From contig JALIGW010000005.1 in the NCBI GenBank assembly GCA_023053685.1, positions 55,971,742 through 56,035,741 on the forward strand: 64,000 nucleotides of DNA. Reading direction: 5' to 3'. A program made the translations under genes and the position numbers. Under the pieces are notes generated by a model. The model was not told where the DNA came from. It searched no databases and worked only from the letters and a program-made list of their open reading frames with translations. Each line of letters begins with the position of its first letter. The first letter of the stretch is position 1. Of the stretch, positions 55,141-64,000 are shown in pieces. This DNA comes from Diadophis punctatus similis. Lineage: Eukaryota; Chordata; Lepidosauria; Squamata; Dipsadidae.

Positions 55141-56615
55141 ATTACACTGAGTATTCTTTCAGAAGGACACATGTACACGTTTTTATCTTTTTATGACAAC
55201 ATTCTTCCAGATGAAGGCATTCAATTGCATGTATTAGAAGATAATATTTTGTATTCAGTAAGACATGGTAAGAAGATTCTCAGGTTTAATAATAACATTT
55301 TACTATTTGATATGCAAAATGTAAGGGATGCATTACAAGTTACAACCTCCAGAAATGTAAGCTGCAATAATTTCCATGTATTAACAGGAGGTTGGGGCTC
55401 TTAACTGTGAGATTACATGAGACAGAAACCATTTAAATGGTTCCATGTGATAGCTATTGTCATATGGTGAGATGGTATTACTGCCAACATGCCTTCCCTC
55501 AAAACATCCATTGTGACCTGGCTCACCTCTCTTAGCTCTCCTGACATGAAACTATTTAAAGCAGATGTCAGCATATAAATTTACTCTTAGTTGCAAAGAC
55601 AGGAGACATAAGATCTCTGGAATTAAGCTTGTAATTCAACATTATCTAAAACTAAAGGGCAGGCTACAAGCCAATCATGTGTGCCAAACATTCAAATTAG
55701 CCATTTTCACCATAAATGGCTCTTCTTTAAAATGGAATTGTCTTATGATAATTTTATTTCAATGTTCTTCTCCTTAGATCTCCTCTCATTAAGAATGCTT
55801 TCAAAAAATTCTACACCTTGTCATCATTTTTATCAAAGTGACAAATCATTCTTACAGCTGTTATGTCATTGTTATATCCCATAAAAATGATTCAGTTATT
55901 TGACATAATTTATTAAATGTTAACCCTAAGAAACAATAGTTTGTGCACATGAAAAAGTTTTTTTTAATCACGATTGATGCAATTAATATACTAAAAATAT
56001 AAAATGAACCACTATATCCAAGAATATTATACTTGGACTTCATATTTTATTCCCATTCCATAATCTGATTATTCTTATTGTATTAATACTGCTAATGGTT
56101 ATTGGCTAAATTAAAAAAGTAACAGTAGACAAATCAGAATATCTCATCATCAATGCATCAAAATGTATATGATTTACAAGCAGCACAGCAAAAAGGCATA
56201 TTCATATAAACTGAATCTAAATCATATTGTTCACGTTGTACACAGACTAAATAAGAATTGTCTCACTAGTTTGTTAAGTCAAGAGTGATTTTTTTTTTGC
56301 ATCCTTACAAAAATGTAATACAGCCAGACATGGACAATTGATTCAATAGACCCTTTTCCACAAGGACACAATCTTAGCTCATATGGGATTTGCTTTGTAT
56401 TTGCCTTCAAGAACTGCTGACAATAAATTGTACCAATGTTAGTATTCTTTAGAGTTCATGGACTATTATATAGTGTGGCCTAAAGAAATGGGCCTATCTG
56501 CTGAAGATGATGTTCCTGGGTAAGACAATTTGACCCAGTTACACTTTTAGCTCTTAGGCATGCTGTTTAAGGACAGTAAACATTTGGTTATTCTTATTTA
56601 GTATTAACATTGGAA
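55141..56615. other. Intergenic, nothing recognised
   Basis: AT-rich sequence with short frames lacking similarity. No repeat family is assigned. Confidence 0.5.
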
Positions 56616-56617
56616 CA

Positions 56618-56859
56618 GAATAATAGAGTAACACAGTTGAAAAGGACCTTGGAGGTCTTCTAGACCAAACCCCTTCTCAGGCAGAAAACCATTTCAAACA
56701 AATAGTTGTCCAATCTTTTCTTAAAACCCTCCAGTGTTAGAGTGCCCACAACTTCTGAAGGCAAGTCATTCCACTAATTAATTCTTCTAACTGTCAAGAA
56801 ATTTCTCCTTAGGAATTATTTTAAGATTCTGATCTCTCTTTGTACATTTTAGACGAAGG
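56618..56859 (-). mobile_element. CR1 LINE 3' fragment
   Basis: 'agttgaaaaggaccttggag', 'gtcttctagaccaaacccc' and 'ccctccagtgttagagtgcc' are the CR1 3' region read on the + strand. It is interrupted by the hAT element that follows. Confidence 0.8.
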
Positions 56860-57224
56860 CAGTGTTGGCGAACCTTTTCGGCACCAAGTGCTGAAATGGG
56901 ACTGCGCGTGCGCGCAGGGGGAGCTCCAGAAACTGGCAGAGAGGTCATCTGGTTTTCCAGTTTCTGCTGCGCATGCGCACGTGAAGACCAGTTGGCCGGC
57001 GCGCATGGGCATGCCAGAAACCAGAAGCTCAGCTTCCCAGCATGTGCATGCGTGCCAGGGAGCTGCTCTTCCAGTTTCTGGTGCTCCCACATGCGTGAAG
57101 ACCAGCTGGCTGGCGCGCATATGTGCACCTGAACCCGGAAGAGCAACGGGCGATGGGTGGTGTGCCTGGAGAGATGGCTCTGCATGCCACTTCTGGCACA
57201 TGTGTCATAGGTTCTCCATCACGG
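56860..57224. mobile_element. Non-autonomous hAT element, GGCGAACCT family
   Basis: The ends are CAGTGTTGGCGAACCTTTTC and ATAGGTTCTCCATCACGG. The 8-bp target duplication is GACGAAGG (56852-56859) against GACTAAGG (57225-57232). The interior is CpG-rich with repeated 'gcgcatgcgc'-type blocks. Confidence 0.88.
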
Positions 57225-57399
57225 GACTAAGGAGTATTCTAAGGAGAATACATTACTCAACAGTATTGGAATAATCATAAATGCATACTGTCTGGCCTGC
57301 AAATAAATGCTTAGTGGTAGGTTACATCTAGGATGGTTGATCATTTCCTCATGAAAAGGATTGATTGATTTCATTGATTGGTTTCATTGATTGATTTGA

Positions 57400-57715
57400 T
57401 TGATTTACACAGTGTCCAGTGCCCAGGAAGACAGCCTTTTCTGTCATGGCACTTGTCCTCTGGAACATTATTTCCAGAAATTAGACAGCTGTCCTTGAAG
57501 ATCTGGTTTTGTTACTTAGCCTTAGGCCCCAAGTGTATGGTTGAGTCCGTATCATGGTTAATTGCTGTCTTGTTTGTTGTTTTTTAATCCTGGCTGCCAT
57601 GTATTTATTGACATTGATTTGTTGATCAAGTTTTTGCTTTCAATCATTGTGCATTTCCAGAGTTAAATATTTGAGATGGGCAGCTGTACAAATTAATTAA
57701 ATAAATAACAATAAA
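57400..57715 (+). mobile_element. L2-like LINE 3' end
   Basis: A decayed frame, 'LWNIISRN' then 'LKIWFCYLALGP', is followed by 'gagatgggcagctgtacaaa' and an (AAAT)n-like tail. The (GATT)n run at 57360-57407 lies upstream. Confidence 0.65.
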
Positions 57716-59764
57716 TGGCCAAATAAAATAAAATATTAACGCAAGTTAAAAGTATATTTTACTATTTTTCTTCGGGATTTGTGGGTTTTTTTAAATGCAA
57801 GAATAAACTTCAAATAACATGGGAAAATAATTCATAGTGATATTAAAAAAAACCTTGCTAGGGAATATTCTGTGAATGGAGTGGTCCTCTCTACCATTCC
57901 AGATTCCATTACAGCATAGAGAACAGCACTGTTCAGAATAGGGCAGCCCCCATATTTCTCTGGTCAGAAATATGAATTAAAAACATGTTTTGAGAGAGAT
58001 CCTTCTGAAAAAGGATGATTGCGAAAAGTTATAGTTACGCAAAAACACAGAGATTCTCCTGGGAAATTTTATGTAAGAAGGAATTATGTAACAAGGAACA
58101 AGAAAAACCAGAGAAATTTGTTTTATAAAAAGTGGGTTCATGCAATGATTTACGTCAGCAGTTTGGTGGTGCAAGAAAAGCTCTGAATAATAGAGAAAGT
58201 TCCAAAGGAAATGGATGAGGATGTTGTTAGGAGCTAGTTTAAAATACCCTCATCAGTCTGGAATACGGTTCTTCAGACAGCCAAAGCCTTTTACCTTTGC
58301 AAAAGAAAAAAGGAAAAAAAAAAACCCTTCTGTTTATCTACTTCATTTGCAGAGTGTTTTAAAACTTAAGAAATTCTTGTGGTGCTTTTAGGCTGGTTTG
58401 TTTGTTCTGAAATAACATACTTGTTTTTCTGTCACATACCACATTTAATTAAAGCGAGGGAAGATAGGGAGGTGGTAAAAGGGATTACCATACAGTGATA
58501 GAAGTACACATCCATAATCTTTTTTTCCATCTCATAAATATGGGCTACGTAAGGGAATCTTGGCCTTGTAATTGAAGAACACTGGAGGCACAAATGTTTC
58601 CTGCCCCTGGTTTGCGGGCATTTTCCTGCATAATTCTCCTATATATGACCTGTTTGTAGTCATTAGATGTATTTATAGTTAAGTGTGTATAATAACATAA
58701 ATAACTATAATAAGATAGTAAAGCTGTTATGCCATAAATAACTATAATAATACCTAACAAAAAACTATAATAACATAAATAAAATATAATAACTAGTTAC
58801 ATGTATGTAATAAAGTACATGAATAACTAGCAGATTGAAATACGGTGAGCTCAGTTTCTGTTAAAACTAAATTATCCACTGCAATCCTATCATTACTTCA
58901 ATCAGGTTGCTGCACAATTGTGTTGCAACAAATTTCAATTCCTTGGGAGCTGGGAATGAAGCCGCTGAAGAGGCCTTGGGAAAAAAGAATAAAAACAGCA
59001 GGCAAAGGCTGAAAGCTAAATCCTAAAATATACAGGATCAGAAGTGATACCACACTTTGAGATCAGGCAAATAACCTTTGCTAGTTTCTTTTCTTGTCAT
59101 GGCTGGGATGTCTTGTGTGGGTTATTCTGAGAAGTTAACAAAGGCTGATTGTGAAGAAATTGCTCAACAACCAGGTTAGTGGGCAGAATAATAGAAGTTT
59201 TGCTGAAATTGCTATTGGCAGCCATCAGATGTCGAAACCTGAAATGTCATTATAATCCCCCTCTGGCTACTAGCCGCCACGCTAACAAAGGTCACCAATC
59301 CTCCTCCTTCTTGGCGGTTTTGAAAGCCAGTGAAGAACAAAATGCAGACGTCAAGAGTCCATCCTTCAAACACCTAAAGATTTGATTTCAACAGTAGCAT
59401 TTGAATTTTGTAGCCAACAAACAAGGGATGATGAACAGCTGAGGAAGTAGAGATCTTCACTAATTATAGCCTCAGTTATCAGACCCCTTACCCTCCCTCT
59501 TGTTCCGGCACAGGCATTTCCAGGAACCAAAATGTGAGCAAATGATCGTATAATGTGCTTTTGTGAATGACTAAGAAAACAGAAACCATGAACAAACGTT
59601 TTCCTTCCAGTTCTCCTGCAGTTTTCCTGCAGTTCTAAATAAAATGCCATGTCCAAATAACAACTCTATATTTTTTTTAGACTGCAATATTCCAAATATT
59701 CCAAAGTGTGCCAATATTTATAGAAAAATATTTTCCCATCAATGTTATTATTCTACTATATGCC
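57716..59764. other. Intergenic, nothing recognised
   Basis: AT-rich DNA. A tandem 'ataactataataa' stretch lies at about 58690-58790. No gene is supported. Confidence 0.5.
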
Positions 59765-59772
59765 CTGCAGTC

Positions 59773-59996
59773 CAGAGGTGGGTTCCTACCGGTTCTAACC
59801 GGTTCTTTAGAACCGTTAGTAGTTCGGTGATGATGTCACGGAGCCAGTTCTGTTGGTGTCTCTGTGGGCACCGCCATCTTGGATTTTGCTTCTGCACATA
59901 CACAGAAGCTATTTTTTTATTGCTGCGTTTGCGCACGCACATGCATGGCGCGACCCTGAACGAACTGGCAGCAAAAGGATCCAGAACCCACCCCTG
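59773..59996. mobile_element. GTGGGTT-family hAT element
   Basis: The ends are CAGAGGTGGGTTCCTACC and CCAGAACCCACCCCTG. The 8-bp target duplication is CTGCAGTC (59765-59772) against CTACAGTC (59997-60004). It contains an internal 'accggttctaaccggttctt' block. Confidence 0.9.
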
Positions 59997-60004
59997 CTAC
60001 AGTC

Positions 60005-62290
60005 TCTAATTTTAACAACTCTGAAATAGATTGGTTAAGAGCAAGTGACTTGGCTTCAAATCGCTTAGGGAGATGTGTAGATGTTGAATAGTGATAGAAA
60101 ACACAAATCATTTTATCATCATAAATTGTTGTGTTGCTATTCTCATTTCTGTTTCATCTTCCATGATTTTAATCACATTCTCCCTAAATGTAAATATACA
60201 GAAATGAGACATTTCATCAGATTGCATAATTGTTGCTATGAAAACAGCCAATGTATGTGTAGAGGCTATGCCACCTACTGGCTGTAAATGAAGTGTACTG
60301 TTACCAAAAGTAAGGTCAGAAACATACAGTAGCCCCATCAAGTGGCAGATTTGCAATTATATTAGACTGCAACAGCTTATATTATTAATTATTAGTGCTC
60401 AGGTTTCATGCAACATTAAAAAAGGGACAAAATTTGAGAACATTTACTATTTAGTTCTCATTATATGCATGTCTCTCTATGTATTTCACTCTTATAGTAA
60501 ATAACCTCACAGAACTGCAACATAGATTTTGAAAAAGAAACAGTGATTACCCTAAATTGAACTGGAGAAAAGCCATTGGACAATAGGTATAGTAGATTAC
60601 TCTTCCTCCTTAACATAAGGAAGTTTGTTGTGCATGAAGTTGCTATTACTCAGTTGTACAATGTGTGGCTGGCCTGTAGATAAAATTCAGATTCCATTCA
60701 CAGGATCTCAGGTTAAAAGACTGCACTTATATTGAAAGTATCTACCAAGAATAATGTTAACCAGTATTCGAATATTCTTCAGAATCCTTGTTCCAAATTA
60801 CACATAGTAGAAATCTAAAAATAAAAAGTAAGAAACAAAAAAGAGATGACGATAAAACTCTAAGGATGTTGGAAAAATTCAACAGCATGCAGTCTGTTGT
60901 CACTTTAAGATGCAATGTTACTATATGCTGTATGAAGTATCACACAGAGTATTTGTGTAATCTGAAGGAAGAGAAGTACTACTGTTATGCTACTGGTGTT
61001 AAGCAAGAACAGAGTCAGTTTTGCTCAATTTCATTGGACCTATTTTTTCAAATAAGAGTATGTCAGCTCACACCTTAATCATATTCAAATCAAGAATTTT
61101 CACATTATAGAGAGAAAATTGCAGTAAAATTCTAATTGGGAGAAATCAGATACACTTGCCAGGGATTGTTTCACTTGTCACATTGCTCCAAAGAAACTCT
61201 ATAGCACTATACCATTGAAATAATTCAGGGAAAAATTCTAAACTCAATACCTAGGCAAGTCAAGACAGTATTCACACAAGAGGCAATTGACTCCCTGCTT
61301 AAATCCTCACCAACTCAAGGGCTGCCAATAGATGGTTTAAAGTTTACAGTGACATCTACTCATTTATTCCATTCCAAACAGCAAACCTAAGATAACCATA
61401 TGTTCTGATGGGCAGGTCATAGAGAAGTCTTAATTCACTGGTATATATTTTTGAATGATACAATATAGGTTGTAGGATGAGTCACACTTTCAAACATAAG
61501 CCTACATTTTAGATAGGGCATTATAGTATATCTGTAATGGTATGTGAGAATGACCTTGGGAGACAGGCCGTAAAGCTGCAGAATACATAATGGTCAGACA
61601 AGCTGCAGCTGAGTCCACAGAAAGAATGAGGGCATGGTAAAAAACCCAGAAGAGATCCTCTCTAGTTTATTGGGCTGTAAAGGCGATGGGGGAAGAGATA
61701 TACTTTCAGACTTTATAAGATTCTGTTACCATAATTTTACAATAAAGTTAGAGCAACATATACACATTTGTTATAAGGCTATGTATGCATTTAGATTTAC
61801 ACAAGTGTGATCATTTTTAAGATTTTCTAGTCACAGTCTTAGAAATAAAGTAGAAGAGCCATGGGAAGAAACAGTTATAAGGATTAGCCCAATTTGTGAA
61901 ACATTTATGATTCTGATTATTCTTAAAAATAATTGAGACCAATGAAATATAACCTCAAATTTTATCATGAAAGTCAAGTTATTACCATTTTTTTTAAAAA
62001 ATATGCTTCTTATGAAACAAAATTAAAAGTCCTCAAATCATAACAAAATATTATTATAGAACTGTATAATGTAGGGGAAAAACAAGGCAACGATGATAGC
62101 TATGAAGCAATTTAATTAACTGTTTCCTAACTACAAATAACAAAATATATGAATTTCTACATTGCCTCTCAGCATAGAACAAATAACAATGGTTCTTTCT
62201 ATAAATATCACAATATAAAATAGTGCCAGGATATGGACCAGTATTGTTCTATTACCAAATGTCTAATGCAATTTTCATTGAAAGTTACAT
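60005..62290. other. Intergenic region between MME and STRIT1
   Basis: AT-rich, with no open frame of interest and no recognised repeat family. It may contain STRIT1 3' sequence if transcription continues past 62295. Confidence 0.5.
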
Positions 62291-62294
62291 ATAT

Positions 62295-62459
62295 GTACAA
62301 AACTGATTTGTTTTATTTGTTTTCTATTAAAGATCTGGAAGACAAAATGTATAAATTGTATTATGTTTTCATAGTTAAGGTGATCAAAATGGTATTTTCT
62401 TAAACTAAGAAACAGACCATCTTCATTAGCCTTCAGGTTGGTTTGCAAAATCTTCTTTC
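62295..62459 (-). other. STRIT1: Probable STRIT1 3'UTR exon
   Basis: A T-rich acceptor ending TTATACAG lies on the - strand just above 62459, 93 bp after the donor of the coding exon. An AATAAA signal on the - strand at 62317-62312 gives a plausible transcript end near 62295. Inferred from splice and poly(A) signals only. Confidence 0.5.
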
Positions 62460-62552
62460 CTGTATAACAAAAAAAGTAGTTAATAAATTCTAGTCATGAA
62501 ACGTGCAGTTCGTAATATTTACTATTCTAGATGTAATGTTATCACCACTAAC

Positions 62553-62660
62553 CTTTTTTTTAAGAGAAGACATAATAAACCATTAATGCACAACCTGCAA
62601 TCCAGCCAATCATGAGAAGAACAGGTACAACATACCTGGAATATGGCAATGGCTGTGCCT
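62553..62660 (-). CDS. STRIT1: STRIT1/DWORF micropeptide, C-terminal coding exon with stop
   Basis: On the - strand, CTTTCTCCTTAG at 62672-62661 is a good acceptor. From 62660 the exon reads the last two bases of a codon (AG), then AQPLPYSRYVVPVLLM and IGWIAGCALMVYYVFS, then TAA at 62562-62560. The peptide matches vertebrate DWORF: a short variable N-terminal part, V-P at the start of the helix, the IGWI-x-GC core, one membrane-spanning helix and a C-terminal FS immediately before the stop. DWORF is a peptide of about 35 residues in muscle sarcoplasmic reticulum that activates SERCA by displacing phospholamban-type inhibitors. A donor (AAG|GTTAGT) 9 nt after the stop closes the exon. The first exon (start Met plus about 3-4 residues) was not found up to 64000. 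It is too short for ORF callers. Another single-pass micropeptide is possible but fits far less well. Confidence 0.88.
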
Positions 62661-62672
62661 CTAAGGAGAAAG

Positions 62673-63151
62673 AATGAAGATTTTATTTACACAATGAGAA
62701 TTTTTTTTTAAAAAAAATATGATTGACTATAAGCAAAATTTGTAGCTCATTAAGATGAACATTTGGGATGCATTCTTTACTGAATAATGCATCTGATATA
62801 TTCTTTGCAAATGTTACACATAGTAACATTTTAGAAACTGCCGTTTAAATATATTAAATCAGATGTTCAGAATGATATTCTATTTGTGTATTGAGGGCAG
62901 ATATCATGCCAGAGAACATATCCTCCTAGGTCCTCCTAGATGACATTGATTAAGTGCTAGGACCTAAATACTCTGCCTGATCTCACTGGATACATAGAAA
63001 CAACTGGATACAAACGGTCCATCAAATAACTGGGTCATATATCATGAACAGTTTTACAGGTGATAAACTATAAAGTTTATCTCTGGTCCCATAAGGTAGA
63101 CTAGAACAAAAAAATCAACACAGGAAGGCTAAAATTACATTTACGGAGATT
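62673..63151 (-). other. STRIT1: Probable STRIT1 intron 1
   Basis: It lies upstream, on the - strand, of the coding exon. No convincing first exon (ATG plus about four codons and a GT donor) was found here or to 64000. Confidence 0.5.
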
Positions 63152-63159
63152 GACTATAG

Positions 63160-63597
63160 CAGTGATGGCGAACCTATGGCACGTGTGCCACAGGTGGCAC
63201 GCGGAGCCATATCTGCCGGCACGCGAGCCGTTGCCGTAACTCAGCTCCAGTGTGCATGTGCGTGCTGGCCAGCTGATTTTCGGCTCTCACGGAGGCTCTG
63301 GGAGGGCATTTTCAGCTTCCGGAGGGCCTCCGGGGGATGGGGGAGGGCATTTTTGCCCTCCCCAGACTCCAGGGAAGCCTCTGGAGCCTGGGGAGGGGGG
63401 GGGAACGGGCCTATCGGGCCCACCAGAAGTTGGGAAATGGGCCATTTCTGGCCTCTAGAAGGCCTCTGGGGGGGGGCAAGGGAGGCGGTTTTCACCTTCC
63501 CCAGGCATTGAATTATGGGTGTGGGCACTCGCACATGCGCGATAGCACCCGCGCACGCGCTTTCGGCACCCAAGGAAAAAAAGGTTCGCCATCACTG
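63160..63597. mobile_element. Non-autonomous hAT element, intact ends
   Basis: The ends CAGTGATGGCGAACCTATGG and AGGTTCGCCATCACTG are exact inverted repeats over 16 bp. The 8-bp target duplication GACTATAG is perfect (63152-63159, 63598-63605). The interior is GC-rich with repeated 'ggagggc' blocks. Frames over it are composition artefacts. Confidence 0.95.
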
Positions 63598-63605
63598 GAC
63601 TATAG

Positions 63606-64000
63606 TAACACAAGAAGAAATTGGATTGTTTTATACCCCTTCTTCCTTCTTGCCATTGAGTAAATTAGGGGGGGGGGTCCATTTGAGCCACTTCTACATG
63701 TCATCTGGATGTTTAGGACTTAAAAAATGTTTTACATTATGTAAGCTTTCATATCTTTGTCAAGGCCATCCATATAACCAGCACCTTGAAATGCATCTGA
63801 GGCCAACTAGTAGTCAATTTAGCTCAGAGAGCAATGGAATCATATTGGCACACTGAGCCATGCTCATCACTTTCTCGGCAACTACATTCTGGATCAATGA
63901 CTTGTAGGTCATCTACAAGAAGTATACAAGATCAATGACAGCTTTGCAGGGTAAGCCAGATAGAATCAATAGATAGATGAGCTATTTTATTGTAATGCTA
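63606..64000. other. Right edge, nothing recognised
   Basis: No exon or named repeat is supported. A G9 homopolymer lies near 63670. Confidence 0.5.

Noticed and set aside
56787..57274. Overlapping frames of 121-144 codons rich in Ala, His and Cys
   Set aside because: They lie in the CpG-rich interior of a hAT element with defined ends and target duplication.
62560..62660. Sarcolipin or phospholamban instead of DWORF
   Set aside because: The IGWI-x-GC core with a C-terminal YVFS fits DWORF; sarcolipin and phospholamban have different C-terminal ends and no such core.
62673..64000. STRIT1 first exon (ATG plus a few codons before a GT donor)
   Set aside because: Only weak candidates were seen on the - strand, such as an ATG near 63020 with a poor donor. 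None resembles the expected MAE-K start, so none was annotated.

Overview
The window is eukaryotic, intron-rich, AT-rich and crowded with transposable elements. The repeats point to a squamate reptile, most probably a snake. They include Sauria-type tRNA SINEs, a BovB/RTE LINE tail, CR1 and L2-like LINE fragments, many small hAT elements with 8-bp target duplications, and three AATAG arrays that each start at the 3' end of the same LINE family (the Snake1-type CR1 pattern). No species is asserted.

The main gene is MME (neprilysin, CD10, neutral endopeptidase) on the + strand. Twenty coding exons were found by conserved protein sequence, reading frame and splice sites, from 6803 to the stop codon at 49486-49488. 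Joined, they give 684 codons plus a stop, colinear with human residues 67-750 with no net insertion or deletion, frameshift or premature stop. The gluzincin site is intact: HEITH in exon 15, GENIAD in exon 17, the catalytic-site His in exon 19 and the C-terminal CRVW in exon 20. The 5' exons (5'UTR, start codon, cytoplasmic tail, membrane anchor) were not found in 1-6802 and should lie upstream of the window.

A second gene is present on the - strand near the right edge. An exon at 62660-62553 encodes the C-terminal transmembrane segment and stop codon of a micropeptide matching STRIT1/DWORF, the SERCA-activating peptide of muscle sarcoplasmic reticulum. A probable 3'UTR exon lies at 62459 to about 62295. 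The gene converges tail-to-tail with MME. Its first exon was not found.

Layout: 1-6802 upstream intron (BovB tail, CR1, two AATAG/LINE loci, a 71-bp-arm hairpin); 6803-21073 MME exons 1-9, with a solo LTR, a hAT element, purine/pyrimidine tracts, a CpG-rich block, AT and AAAT arrays, and a Penelope-like inverted repeat next to a mariner; 21074-35321 exons 10-14, with an L2-like LINE, CR1, palindromic hAT elements and a SPIN-like element; 35322-49488 exons 15-20, with three copies of a 485-bp TA-flanked MITE and nested SINE/LINE insertions; 49489-62294 the 3'UTR and intergenic DNA with LINE and hAT insertions; 62295-64000 STRIT1 and a hAT element. Exon numbers here count within the window. Residue numbers follow human MME including the initiator Met.
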